The position numbers and the translations under genes were made by a program. A model generated the notes under the pieces. That model worked only from the letters and a program-made list of their open reading frames with translations, was not told the origin of the DNA and searched no databases. Of a stretch of 64,000 bases of DNA, positions 50,081 through 62,799 are shown one piece after another (position 1 is the first letter of the stretch; each line of letters opens with the position of its first letter). Source of the stretch: Dromiciops gliroides (lineage: Eukaryota; Chordata; Mammalia; Microbiotheria; Microbiotheriidae); contig NC_057866.1 in assembly GCF_019393635.1 (NCBI RefSeq), forward strand, positions 12,286,223-12,350,222. The letters run 5' to 3'.

Positions 50081-51229
50081 TTCCCAGGCTTGGCCTAATG
50101 AAACTTCTTTCATCACGCTGATGATAGGGTTGCCAGGTGACACACGTATCTTCTCCCAGGGGGTGCCGGTTCTATTCTCAGTCGGTTCTGGATCTGTGAT
50201 TTGAAAGTAGGGGCCAGAAAACATGTGGCCCTGATCCAGGACTTCTGCTTGCCCTGGGGCACCACTTCTCCCTCATCCCACTCCTGGCCAAACGCTGTCT
50301 CTGGTGCCCACAAACGTCTCTGTCCCTCTGCTGCCTGAGGCTGGGCGGGTGACTCCCTGAGACTCAGGATTTACACCTTCTCTAAGAAGGGAGGGGGGAA
50401 AAAAGGGGCTCCCTGCGATTTGTCCTCTCCCATCTCACAGTCTCTCCTCCACCCAGGGCTATCGGAACCATCATCAGACCTCAAAACGCAAAAATAAAAC
50501 TCAGTCTCACAGTTCCTCGTGCACGTGGGTCCTCCTGGCCTGGGCTAACATCGGGGCAGGACCGGAAGGGGTTCCGGCCCCGCTCTGCCAGCCCAGGCCC
50601 CTCGGGCTGCAGAGATGGGGACCCTCTCTCCAGGACCTGCTGCTGCTGCTCCTTCTTCATATCTGTCACCAAGCATCGCTTGACTGTAAAGTGACACTAA
50701 CTCAGCTGTTTCCTTCCTGAGCAGAAAGGGTGGAGCCCCCATTGTGTAGACAGCCCGGAAGGGACGAGGAAGGGGGGCAAGGCGGAGGAGAAGGGAGGGG
50801 GAGCCATGGGAAACCATCCCCACAGAAGCTGGGGCAGCGGCCCCTCCCCGTCCCGGGAGCAAGCCTAGCTGGATCAGAAGACTGAGAGTCAGTCTCAGCA
50901 AGGGGCATCCAATACCCGAGCAGGAAGCCCAAGGCCTTAAGCCTCTGGTCCACTATCTGCCCCACCCTCATTTAACAGATGAGCAAACTGAGGCAGAGGG
51001 AAAATGACTTGCATAGGTAAGTGGAAGAGCAGGGATTCGGACCCAAACCTAGAACTCCTTTGCTTATGCTTGGATACTTCTGGGGATGGGAACTCACTAC
51101 CAATCAAGGCAAAGCAGCCCCTGGAGGCACAGGGACTCATTACAAGGGGAAGCGGCCCTCCCACCACTCTGGGAGGGAGAAACACCGGCCCCACGGAAAG
51201 AGAAGTAGGTCCTGTTTCTAGAAACTTGT

Positions 51230-52080
51230 GGGGAGGAGCAGAAAAAGCTGTAAGCCGCGGGGGGCGTGTAGTGCGGCTCCACGCAGGCCCCACCCCACGG
51301 GTTATGAGCCTTTGCCCAGCCCTGTCCCCCACAGGAGGACCCGGGCGGCTGGAGCGGCATGCTCCCTCCGCCAATCAGCGGACGCTCAGACGAAACGGGG
51401 CGGGATGAGGAAGCGGAGAAATGACAGCGGGTTGGGGGCAATCAGGTGACGGGTAAGCGTGAGCGATGTAGCCTCGCGCCCATCTGGAGGCCACAGCCGC
51501 CGCGAGGGCGGGGGCGTGCCGACCAATCTGAACCGAGGAGGAGCGAACCTCGACCTATAGCAACGAGAGAGGCGGGGAAGGGGGAGGGGTTCTCCAGGCC
51601 GTTGCTCGGTGGTGGGTGAGGGATCAGTTTCTTCTGCTCGTTCTCACCCCCGGGACTCCCCATTCCCACCGGGATGCGAAAGGAAGGGGCCCTGGGGATC
51701 TCCTGGGCTGGGGTGGAGGAGCGCCTCGGGGGAAGGGTCCGGGAGCACAGAGGACTCCCGATCGGGGAGGCGGGGGGCTCCGGGGTGGGCGCTGCCGAGG
51801 AGTGAGGGGCCCCGCGGGGGGGCGGGACTTCCGGGGAGCCGGGTTTCCGGAGCGTGGTTGTCCCCAGCAGGGGGCGGGCCCAGAGGGGAGTGGCTTCTGG
51901 GGCCGTCCTGGTGGGGGAGTGGGCGGAGCTTTGGGGGGGGTGTGTGAGCTGATCCCCGGGCCACCGGCCAGGGCCCGGGCTCTGCCCTCTGGTTGCGCTC
52001 CACCGGGGGCCTCGACATGGCGGCCCGGCAGCCGGTGGGGTGCCTCTGCCCTCACGGCCTGTCGCTTCCATCTCTCCCCA
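51230..52080 (+). promoter_or_regulatory. ZBTB3: ZBTB3 CpG island, promoter and non-coding first exon
   Basis: CpG-dense DNA with CCAAT-type motifs CGCCAATCAGCGG (about 51369) and GACCAATCTG (about 51521). A splice acceptor TCTCTCCCCAG ends at 52080, so the coding exon starts there and the first exon is upstream and untranslated. The island could also drive a minus-strand transcript such as the PLD-like gene, but I see no first exon that I can defend. Confidence 0.6.
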
Positions 52081-52108
52081 GGGCCCCGGGGCCTCTCGGC
52101 CAGGTTCC

Positions 52109-53557
52109 ATGGAGTTCCCCGGGCACAGCGAGCAGCTGCTGCAGAGCCTCCGGGAGCAGCGCTCGCAGGGCTTCCTGTGCGACTGCACGGTGCTGGTGGG
52201 CAGCACGCCCTTCCAGGCGCACCGGGCCGTGCTGGCTTCGTGCAGCCCCTTCTTCCAGCTCTTCTACAAGGAGCGGGACCTGGACAAGCGCGACCTGGTC
52301 TGCATCCACAACGAGATCGTCACGGCGCCCGCCTTCGGGCTGCTGCTGGACTTCATGTACGCCGGCCAGCTGGCCCTGCGCGGGGACACGCCCGTGGAGG
52401 ACGTGCTGGCCGCCGCCAGCTACTTGCACATGAATGACATCGTCAAGGTCTGCAAGCGGCGGCTGCAGGCCCGGGCCCTGGCGGAGGCCGACAGCACCAA
52501 GAAGGAGGAGGAGCCCCGGGCAAGGCCGGCCACCCCGGAGCCCCTGCCCAGCACCTCCCGCGGCCTCGTGCAGGGGCTTCCACCTCCCGAGACGCCCAGC
52601 TGGAGGGACCAAGACCAGTGGAAGGGGCCCGCCCCGGCCCCTGCCCTGCCCGCGGGCCCCCACGCAGATGAGCCCCCGGGGCCCGAGGGGGCAGACACCA
52701 CCCAGCCTGGCATGGACGCGCCAGGGGCAGAAGGCTCCCTTTCCAGCCCCAGTAGCTCCACGGAAACGGTGCCTGCCAGCTATTTTTCCCCTAGTCTCGG
52801 GGCTGCCCCCGTGGAACCCGCAGGGTCCCTGGAAGTGGGTCCTGAGAACATGGGGCTAGGGGGCCCACGAGGACCTAGTGGGCCAGTGGAGGGCTTCTAC
52901 CCGCCTCCACCCGCCCCAGCACCAGCGCTGGCCCAGGCCCCGGCCCCGGCCCCAGGGGAGGCTGAGCCTGTGCAGGTGAAGGTGGAGGCCATAGTGATCT
53001 CTGATGAGGAGCCAGAGGGGCCAGAGGAGAGGCCCCAGGCCCCAGAGGGACTCTTCCCACCCGGAGGAGCAGCTTGTCGGAGCCGCTATGCCCCCCCTGA
53101 AGCATTTGAGGAGGCGGGGGCTTCGGGGGCCCCGGGGGCCCCGGGGCTGGAGGAGGCTGGGCCGGCAGACCACTTCCTGGCCCCTGACGCTCACCTTCCC
53201 TACCACCTGTTAGCCGGCCCAGGGCACTACCCTCCCGGGCTGGTGACTCCACCTCCACCCACACACAGTGGCCTGCATGAATCTCTCTACTTGCCTCCAG
53301 AGTACGAAGTGGCCTCCGGGAGCTTTGGGGTTTTCACTGAGGATGTCCCAACGTGCAAGACGTGTGGCAAGACCTTCTCCTGCTCCTACACGCTGAGGCG
53401 CCATGCGACTGTGCATACCCGGGAGCGGCCCTATGAGTGCCGCTACTGTCTGCGCAGCTATACGCAGTCGGGAGACTTGTACCGCCACATCCGCAAGGCC
53501 CACAATGAGGACCTGGCCAAACGAAGCAAGCCTGACCCTGAAGCTGCCCCCTCCTAG
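52109..53557 (+). CDS. ZBTB3: ZBTB3, BTB/POZ and C2H2 zinc-finger protein
   Basis: A single coding exon gives 482 aa. The start [20 protein letters not shown] is chosen over an in-frame ATG at 52040 because the acceptor at 52080 removes that one. BTB domain at about residues 8-120 ([40 protein letters not shown]). Then a Pro/Ala-rich linker with [12 protein letters not shown], and two C2H2 fingers near the end ([21 protein letters not shown] and [22 protein letters not shown]). Such proteins are nuclear DNA-binding regulators that dimerise through the BTB domain. The frame stops at AAPS, while human continues PLLGV...; the same residues LLGV are open in the next frame here, so one C seems missing from the run at 53547-53551. 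Confidence 0.96.
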   Translation: MEFPGHSEQLLQSLREQRSQGFLCDCTVLVGSTPFQAHRAVLASCSPFFQLFYKERDLDKRDLVCIHNEIVTAPAFGLLLDFMYAGQLALRGDTPVEDVLAAASYLHMNDIVKVCKRRLQARALAEADSTKKEEEPRARPATPEPLPSTSRGLVQGLPPPETPSWRDQDQWKGPAPAPALPAGPHADEPPGPEGADTTQPGMDAPGAEGSLSSPSSSTETVPASYFSPSLGAAPVEPAGSLEVGPENMGLGGPRGPSGPVEGFYPPPPAPAPALAQAPAPAPGEAEPVQVKVEAIVISDEEPEGPEERPQAPEGLFPPGGAACRSRYAPPEAFEEAGASGAPGAPGLEEAGPADHFLAPDAHLPYHLLAGPGHYPPGLVTPPPPTHSGLHESLYLPPEYEVASGSFGVFTEDVPTCKTCGKTFSCSYTLRRHATVHTRERPYECRYCLRSYTQSGDLYRHIRKAHNEDLAKRSKPDPEAAPS

Positions 53558-56500
53558 GTGTGCCCACCCCCCTCTCCGACTTCAGCCTGGGCCACGGTGG
53601 GGGGCGCCCCGAGACCCCCGGACTTGGTCCCTGGGACTTTGGGGGCAGTGGAGACCTCCCTGAGAAGAGGGAAGGCTGGGGGGGTCAATCCCATGCTGCT
53701 GGGTCAGATGGGTGTGGGGTCTGGCTGCTGTCCTGTCCTTGTTCAGCCAGAGGTGAAAGGACAGCATTGGCGCTATCCTGCCTAGCTTGGTAGTCCAGAG
53801 CCGAGGAGCCAGCTAGTGCAGGGCCTTGTGTCCCTCTCCCTGCCCCCTCCCTGGGTTTTAGAGGGACAGAGGCCCAGTTCCTTAGCTCCTCTCCAGGTAG
53901 ATCATTTTCCCAACCCCGTGGCCTAGAGTCCCCCTGAGATTGTCACCTGCCACTCCAAGTACTGTTTTATTGCCTGGGTCATAAAGGTGGAAGTGAAACC
54001 CTCTCCATGAAGTGCTCTTGGCTGGTTTTTTACCCTCCTGACAGATTGGAGGCCTGCTCATGTTGATTCCTCTGCACCTTCCCAGAATCTGACCTGAGGG
54101 AGGAGGGGGTGGAGGGGAGGTCAAGTTGCTGGTGAGGGATAATGGGAGGGAAGGTGAGTTTTTCTATTGATAAAGGAACGAGGGACTGATTTCCATGAGT
54201 GCACAGGAGTTTGTGGGCACTGCTTGTCTGTGCTGTAGACAGAGCTTGTGGGGAGGCTCCAGGGCCTTGTGGTTGGCCACCCTGAATTTGGGACAAGTCA
54301 GTTTAGGGCTCCAGGACTCTGGCGCATAGCCTGCTAACCCTTGGATGCAGCCTAGGAGGGGTGTTGGCTGCTGCTGAAGCCAGGGTGCTAACAGCAGGTT
54401 CATAAGGCACTCCATGGCAAGAGCTGGGATCTGGTCACAGAAGGGAACTAGGAAATGCGGGAGGAAACAAAGGAACATGCCCCATGAGCAGAGGCCCTTC
54501 TGGCTCTGGGGGGAGGGAACTCTGCTGGCCTGTGCCCACTCTCTCCTTTCTTGGCTGCTTGTTGAGGTTCCCCACCAGGCTGAGGAGGGAACACTTCTCG
54601 GACCTCCCCAGAGCCCCTTGGGCTTTGTCAAAGCCAGCTCCCTTAGCCCTCTGCCTCCAGGGGGACGGGCAGCCTCTGGGACCCCCTTCCCATCTAGAGA
54701 GTGAGCTTCGTGAGCTTCCTGAAGTTCTCTGTCTACCTCTGGTGACCTGGAGGGTTTCTTGCTGGGGGGGATGGGCAGGGGCCCAAATGTTGGTCTGCTC
54801 ACTTTTTACTCTGGGTCAAATCTGTACGGGGGGGGGGGGGGGAGAGGGCAGTCAGGATGGACCACGTTTGGGAGGTGCTCAATGCCAAATTTTAAGCTTT
54901 CTGCACAAATCTTAAGCATCCCCACTCAGGGATCTGGAAGTCCTGGAGTCAGGAATTGGGGCACCTTAGAGCTTTTGAAGTCCGCTCCTCTGCCGGGCGC
55001 AGGGAGACGTCTGACCAGTTTAAACAATGGGATGAGCCACAGGCAGGGCCTGGATTTGGGAGTCTTGGGCTCTGGGCTCAGATTTCACTTGTGACACCAA
55101 CCTGCTCTGTGGCTCTGGGCAAACCGCTGTGCCTCAGTTTCCTCCTTTGTAAAATGGGGGGGAGGGGCAGGGTTGTTTTCCTTCCAGCCCTCCAGCTGTA
55201 ATCCTATGATTGTTGAGCCACTCAGAACTTTACAAGGTTTACCATTCTATTTTTGGACAGTCCTAATGACTAAAAGGGACTTTGGGTTGAGCCAAAATCT
55301 TCCTTATCTTGATCAAAGCATTACATTCCATGCCTTTACTAACCTAATTTTCATTTTGGAAATTCCTAATAGGCTTAAGTCCGGATTCATGTTCCAACCC
55401 AAGATACAGTGGGACTTGGCACGGAGCAATTTCTGGGGTTTTGTGTGCTCCAAGCATTTTCCTATGGCGTTATTTGGATGTTTTTTGGAGCGATTGTGTC
55501 ACGAGTTCCAAGAGCTCACTGTCTTTCTGGGGTCTTGTCGAAGAAGGGAAAGGCTCAGAATGCCCGTGTTTCTAACACCCTCCTTTCCTCTGCCCTTCAG
55601 CTCAGCACACTAGCACTAGCTCCGATGGAATTGCAATATCAAAGGCCATTTATGTGAGTGGAATCTCCTGGCAGATGCTCACCAAGCATCTCTTTCTTGC
55701 CGAGGGTCTTTCACATCTGATTAAGCTTCTTGCTCTACAAGGGCCCCTCCACTAATCTCTGTGGAAATAAATGACCTCCTGGTGCCTCTCGCTTCATTCA
55801 GCTTAGCTAACTTCTCCTTTTTTCTCATGTTCTCATCAGGTGCTCCACATCCCCTAGGTAGGCCGTGGGAATCCTGACCTCTCAGCCTTGGGCGGGCAGC
55901 CTTCCTGCCCACCAGCTTCATTTTCTGGGTCATCCTAAACAGGCCACATGATTCCTGTGCTTCCTTCTCCACCTGCTGGCCCCCCTTCTAGCCATTCTGA
56001 TGACACCAATATCTCCATTAGAAGACAGGCCAAAAAAAAAAAAAAAGATAGGCTAAGTTTGTTACTTCTCAGTATCCCTGAATGAAGGAGAAGCAGTGTG
56101 GGGAAGGAGTCGTCCAAATACTCACTTGGGTTCGGACCCTGGCCCTGCTGTTTGATGCCCATTTTAACTCGGGCAAACACCACCCACCTTCCAGGCCTGT
56201 TTCCTCTTCTGTAGAAGGGACTTGGACTACGCAGTGTCTAAGGCTATTTGTACCTCTAAATTCTGTGATTAGTCACAACATTATATGTGAATTTCCTTTA
56301 TCTGTGAATCAGATAAGAGGTGGTTGTTTTGTCTACAAAATTTTAAAAACACCAAGAGAAAAGACACTATCAATAAGGCTAGCCACTGAGTTAAGTATTA
56401 ATTCCCATATCCAGCCAATCTAAAAAGAAATATCTAGACTCACTTTCCTTTTCTCTTCCCCCCGCACGTCCCTTTGTAGGGAAACCATATTTTTGTGGCC

Positions 56501-57178
56501 TGTATGAGCCGGTGTCCTCTTGATGACATACGGAAGAGGAAGGGACTAGTTGGAAGAAGGGGGTGTTACTGCTAATGGAGACAGTGGACCCAAATGGGGC
56601 AGGTTTTCTGGAATTTATTTCTTGACTGTTTCATAGTATGGAAGTGTTTTGGGGATCTCAGGCCGCCGCCGGCAGAGCTCAAGCCAAGACTAGAGCGAGC
56701 TGAGGACCAGCCTTGCTTCCCAACAGGGGCTCAGCTGGCAGCAGGAGCACAGGGGCCTGCTAGAAGTGCGGCCTTTCCAAGGACTGTGTCTATCAGATGA
56801 GTGTGCACTGGGTCCTAGGAGAGATGATGCCCCTGGGAGCCAGAAGAGCCTTCCCAACACACACACGGCTCTTTGTCCTGGCTTCACATGGTACCCCCGG
56901 TTAACAGGTGGTTTTAAAGCCCAACCACTGACCTGGGATAACTGCCTGAAATGCACAAAACACACAGGAGTACAAAGGAAAGAAACTGTATTCAATCACT
57001 TATTTTTTTTAAAGGCTAATGGCCCCTGGATTAGAGAATCCCAGGACGGCCAGCCCAGCCCCTTCTCTATGCCACTCTGGCCAGGGCCAGAGTGATGAGG
57101 AATTCTCTTCCACTCTTTGTCATTCAAGTACTTGGGTACCTTGGAGGGAGAGAGGCACTTGAAAGATACAGGGACTAA

Positions 57179-57318
57179 GGGGGCAGCTAGGTGGTGCAGT
57201 GGATAAAGCATGGGCCCTGGATTCAGGAGGACCTGAGTTCAAATCCGGCCTCAGACACTTGACACTAGCTCTATGACCCTAGGCAAGTCACTTAACCCTC
57301 ATTGGCCCCCTCCCCCCC
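57179..57318 (+). mobile_element. tRNA-derived SINE
   Basis: Target site ATACAGGGACTA at 57166 and 57322; lacks the ACTTACT step; ends in a C-rich run in place of an A tail. Confidence 0.9.
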
Positions 57319-57431
57319 CCATACAGGGACTATCAGGCAGACGGACAATGCTGTTTTTAATAGTCCTTGGATGGGCTGATCCTGCTTTCATGCATTTTCA
57401 GTAGAGGCCAGCACTGTGGTCACTTTGTGGC

Positions 57432-57572
57432 TCTAAGGGCAATGAGGATTAAGTGACTTGCCCAGGGTCACACAGCTAATCCGTGTCAAGTGTCTGAGGC
57501 CGGATTTGAACTCAGGTCCTCCAGAATCCAGGGCCGGTGTTTTCTCCACTCTGTCACCTAACTGCCCCCAAT
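57432..57572 (-). mobile_element. tRNA-derived SINE
   Basis: Reverse copy 'GGGCAATGAGGATTAAGTGA' to 'CACCTAACTGCCCCC'. Confidence 0.9.
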
Positions 57573-57977
57573 GTGGTACATTTCTGAACCTGGTGTGCTT
57601 GAGAAATAAATGCTAGAAAGAGGCAGAAACCAGGAGTGATAAGGAAACAAGCAGGGCTCAGACAGCACTATCAGAAAACAATCATTAGGCCCAGGGCATC
57701 AGAGTAATTGCCTCGGTTTAACCTAAGGGGGGAGACAACCATTCCAAGCTTAAATTTTAATCTATTTTGGCCTAATCTCTGATTTTGATTACCATGAAAA
57801 AAAGAGATGTGGCACAGAAAGGACGTCAATGTAGCCCAAACACCCACGATCCCCAACTGTCCAACAGCATTCCACTGACTTGGTCCAGCGTTGCTCCCAC
57901 CTGCCCTCCCTACAACTACCCACCGGCCACTGAGGCTCCCCCATCCATTTCTCATCATCTGGGGTTCATCCGGATTG

Positions 57978-57983
57978 TTTATT
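57978..57983 (-). terminator. TTC9C: TTC9C polyadenylation signal
   Basis: AATAAA on the minus strand, about 250 bp past the canonical TTC9C stop; no other clear signal is nearby. Confidence 0.65.
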
Positions 57984-58094
57984 CCACCTCCACCCTGGGG
58001 CCTGTTCTGGTGTTTCCCACAGTACAGCCCCACAAGGCCACAACGATGATGCTGGACAGAAACACAGAGATGGTGAGGAAGAGGAAGATGCAGG
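57979..58094 (-). CDS. TTC9C: Candidate alternative terminal exon of TTC9C with a membrane tail
   Basis: The last TTC9C codon is cut by a donor-like G|GTTAGT (58235|58234-58229) that also contains the stop. A good acceptor CCTTCCTCTTCCACAG ends at 58095. Splicing this 140-bp intron joins G to CC in phase and replaces the final Gly by a 38-residue tail. That tail is a strongly hydrophobic helix (CIFLFLTISVFLSSIIVVAL), then WGC, a short polar end and a stop at 57979-57981. The stop overlaps AATAAA (57983-57978), which would also end the normal transcript. If used, it would make a tail-anchored TTC9C. There is no expression evidence; chance is possible. Confidence 0.4.
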
Positions 58095-58229
58095 CTGTGG
58101 AAGAGGAAGGGTTTGTGCAGGGATGGAGGCAGACCCCCAGCCCATTTCCTCTGCTTGAAGCCCCTGCCTCCGGCTGGAGGAGGAGGGAGAAAGGCATCTG
58201 AGGGCCAAAGCCAGTCTCTGTCTCTTCGA

Positions 58230-59538
<1,309 letters not shown>

Positions 59539-59601
59539 TTAGGTTAAACAGAAGACTTTAATGCCAAAGCAATCAATCTGACAATATTAAGTGTCTGCTC
59601 A

Positions 59602-59865
59602 AGAACAGTAAAGACAGCTGGGTGGTTCAGTGGATAGAGGCCTGGGCCTGGACTCAGGAAGACCTGAGGTTCAAATCTGGCCTCAGATACTTCCTTGCTC
59701 TGTGACCCTGGGCAAGTCACTTAACCTGTTTGCCTCAGTTTCTTTCTCTGTAAAATGAGCCAGAGAAGGAAATGGCAAACCACTCCAGTATTTCTGCCAA
59801 GAAAACCCCAAATGGAGTCACAAAGAGTCAGACTCAACTGAGTGACTGAACAACAAAAACAAAGC
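59602..59865 (+). mobile_element. MAR1-type SINE
   Basis: Nearly complete: 'GGTGGTTCAGTGGATAGAGG', 'GAGAAGGAAATGGCAAACCA', 'GAAAACCCCAAATGGAGTCA' and 'GAACAACAAAAACA' tail. Confidence 0.88.
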
Positions 59866-60267
59866 CTAACACCTGTGCTTTTTTCCTGTGGGGGCTGGGG
59901 GCATGGAATGAAAAACAGACCAGGGAAATCTCTCTCCCAATGGTGACTAGCAGCTGGGGGGTTTTCGAGAATCCTTAGGACACGAGGTCAGGCTAGGTCA
60001 GATTTCCCACTTTTGACACTGGCCCTCAGCCTCTACTACAGTGTTGTGTGCACAAACATTTTAATCAAATGGTTCAGTGGAAATGTTGTCTCCTCCAAGC
60101 AATGGTTCTTGACTTTTGCATTCCCTAATTGAGCCCTGGCCTGGTACTCTCTTAGTGTGACCATCCCAACACAAATCTGATCACACAACTGTCAGGTTCT
60201 TTCACAAGGTACCACTTCTGCTGGAACTGCAAAGGAAGGGGGAACCATCTGCTGCCTTTCTTTTCTT

Positions 60268-60420
60268 TTTCTTTTTTTTGGGGGGTGAGGCAATTGGGGT
60301 TAAGTGATTTGCCCAGGATCACACAGCTAGTAAGTTGTCAAGTGTCTGAGGCCAGACTTGAACTCAGGTCCTCCTGACTCCAGGGCTGGTGCTCTATCCA
60401 CTGGGCCACCTAGCTGCCCC
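60268..60420 (-). mobile_element. tRNA-derived SINE
   Basis: Reverse copy with a T-rich head; target site TGCTGCCTTTCTT at about 60250 and 60420. Confidence 0.93.
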
Positions 60421-60872
60421 TGCTGCCTTTCTTAAAAGCCATTTATTGGGGAAGCACAGGATCAATGTATCAAAGAGCTGAGTGAAAAGTCATCTTGGCA
60501 CCCCGGGAGGGTTGGTCTTCTTACCACCTTCCCCCTTGCGATATGAAGACTGGTCCAGATAGTCAAATCACAAAGCATCTGGGCCAACGGTTTCTTCCTG
60601 GCCTTGCTGAAAAAGCAAGGGAGAAAAAGGGCTCTCCAGACAGGTCTCTGCAGCAGCACTAGGAGGACTGTTCACTAATGTATCATAACAAAGGACGGAC
60701 CATGAGACTATAGAACAAGTCCTGGATTTGCTGAGTCTCAACCCGTTTCCCAATGAGTGCCTTACAGGTTGTAGATATAAAATAACTGACGTCTGTAGAA
60801 GCCCCAGAAAAGTACTGAGGGTCCTCCAAAGGTGGGAATCATGACTAGAGGGTTTTACAAATACACCTGGGG

Positions 60873-62617
60873 AGCGGTACCAAACCTGGAGCTTTACTAT
60901 AAAGCGGCAGTCATCAAAACTATCTGGTACTGGCTAAAAAATAGAGTGGTAGATCAATGGAATAGGCTAGGCTCAGGAAATGCAGTAGTAAATGACACTA
61001 GTAATGTAGTGTTTGATAAACCCAAAGACTCCAGCTTCTGGGATAGGAACTCAGTATTTGACAAAAACTGCTGGGAAAACTGGAAGATAGTATGGCAGAA
61101 ATTAGGCTTAGACCAACATCTTACACCTTATACTAAAATAAGGTCAAAATGGATACATGATTTAGACATAAGAGGTGATACCATAGGTAAATTAGGAGAG
61201 AAAGGAATAGTGTACCTATCAGATCTTTGGAAAGGAGAACAGTTTTTGACCAAACATGAGATAGAGTATATTATAAAATGCAAAGTGGATGATTTTGATT
61301 ATATTAAATTAAAAAATTTTTGTACAAACAGAAGCAATGCATCCAAAATTAGAAGGGAGGCAGAAAGCTGGGAAACAATTTTTGAGGCCAGTGCTTCTGA
61401 TAAAGGCCTCATCTCTAAAATATATAGGGAATTAAATCAAATTTATAAGAATCCAAGTCATTCCCCAATTGAGAAATGGTCAAAGGATATGAACAGGCAG
61501 TTTTCTGATGAAGAAACCAAAGCTATCTATTCCCATATGAAAAAATGCTCTAAATCTCTAATGATTAGAGAGATGCAAATTAAAACAACTCTGAGGTACC
61601 ACCTGACACCTATCAGATTGGCTAAAATGACAAAAAAGGAAGATAATAAATGTTGGAGAGGCTGTGGGAAAATTGGAACACTAATGCATTGTTGGTGGAG
61701 CTGTGAGCTGATCCAGCCATTCTGGAGAGCAATTTGGAATTATGCCCAAAGGGCGATAAAGCTGTGCATACCCTTTGACCCAGCAATCCCACTTTTAGGT
61801 CTTTTGCCCAAAGAAATCATGGAAGGGGGAAAGGGACCCACATGTACAAAAATATTTATAGCTGCTCTTTACGTGGTAGCAAGGAATTGGAAGTTGAGGG
61901 GGTGCCCATCAATTGGGGAATGGCTGGACAAGTTGTGGTATATGAATACAATGGAATACTATTGTGCTGTAAGAAATGATGAGCAGGAAGAGTTCAGAGA
62001 AACCTGGAGGGTCTTACGTGAGCTGATGATGAGTGAGATGAGCAGAACCAGAAGAACATTGTACACAGTATCATCAACATTGAGTGTTGACCTACTGTGA
62101 TGGACTATATTCTTCTCACCAATGCAATGGTACAGAAGAGTTCCAGGGAACTCATGATAGAAGAGGATCTCCAAATCCAAGAAAAAAAAAGAAAGAAAGA
62201 ACTGTGGAGTATAGATGCTGATTGAACCATATTATTTCTTTTGTTTTGGGTGCTGTTGTTTTTTTTTTTCTATTTTGAGGTTTTGCATCACTGCTCTGAT
62301 TCTTTCTCTTGTAACAGGATTAATGCAGAAATAGGATTAATGTTATTATGTGTATATATATGTGTGTGTATATATATATCTATATGTATATGTATAGATA
62401 TATATAGATATAACCTATATCAGATTACCTGCTGTCTAGGGGAGGGGGGAGGGAGGGGGAGGGAGGGAGGGAGAAAAATCTGAAATTGTAAAGCATGTAT
62501 AAACAAAAGTTGAGAACTATCTTTACATGTAACGGAAAAAATAAAATATCTCAAAAAAAAAAAAAGAAAAAAGAAAAAAAAAATAAAAAAAATAAAAAAA
62601 AAAAAAAAAAAAAAAAA
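60873..62617 (+). mobile_element. Young 5'-truncated L1 LINE, ORF2 C-terminus and 3' UTR
   Basis: Open reading to 62100 codes the last ~410 residues of L1 ORF2, starting inside the segment before KAAVIKTIWYWLKNRVVDQW. It keeps the C-terminal cysteine motif CWRGCGKIGTLMHCWWSC (C-x3-C-x7-H-x4-C) and NTMEYYCAVRNDE. The 3' UTR (62101-62555) has TATATA runs and a G-rich purine tract (62440-62475), then a long A-rich tail. Target site ACAAATACACCTGG at 60857 and 62618. No stop in the retained ORF2 part suggests a recent insertion. Being 5'-truncated, it cannot move. Confidence 0.95.
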
Positions 62618-62631
62618 ACAAATACACCTGG

Positions 62632-62741
62632 GGGCAGCTAGATGGCCCAGTGGTTAAAGCACCGGCCCTGGATTCAGGAGTACCTGTGACTCTGGGCAAG
62701 TCACTTAACCCCCATTGCCCTGCAAAAACCAAAAAACCAAA
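62632..62741 (+). mobile_element. tRNA-derived SINE in the L1 target site
   Basis: Copy with an internal deletion between 'GGAGTACCTG' and 'TGACTCTGGGCAAG'. Flanked by the second and third copies of ACAAATACACCTGG (62618 and 62742). Confidence 0.93.
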
Positions 62742-62799
62742 ACAAATACACCTGGAGATCCTGCTTCGGGGTAGCTGGGAGCTCCTGGACCCTGTCTTC

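Larger units (their letters stand above)
44064..51230. other. PLD-like to ZBTB3 spacer
   Basis: Expected to hold the unresolved first exon of the PLD-like gene. Mostly SINEs, L1 and L2 pieces, MIR-like DNA (47810-48180 split by a SINE; 49665-49890) and the CT tract. 48820-49660 and 50150-51230 show no repeat family that I recognise. Confidence 0.55.
53558..57977. other. ZBTB3 3' UTR and ZBTB3-TTC9C spacer
   Basis: 53558-53793 is open in the frame that would extend ZBTB3. After that no gene is recognised up to TTC9C. MIR-like pieces lie at 55085-55170 and 56125-56235, a G run at 54829-54841, SINEs at 57179 and 57430. AATAAA at 55766-55771 could end a long ZBTB3 transcript. The rest looks unique but non-coding. 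Confidence 0.55.

Noticed and set aside
52040-52108. Upstream in-frame ATG for ZBTB3 (23 extra residues)
   Set aside because: The splice acceptor TCTCTCCCCAG at 52080 places that ATG in an intron, and the BTB family start is MEFPGH.
51442-52206. 254-codon minus-strand frame in the ZBTB3 CpG island
   Set aside because: GC-rich composition gives long open frames; the product is Pro/Arg-rich with no domain and overlaps the ZBTB3 BTB exon.
52052-52663. 203-codon minus-strand frame opposite ZBTB3
   Set aside because: A shadow of the ZBTB3 coding strand with no independent support.
60832-62100. 422-codon open frame as a host gene
   Set aside because: It is the C-terminal part of L1 ORF2 (cysteine motif, 3' UTR, A tail, target duplication). 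The apparent start codon lies in flanking DNA.
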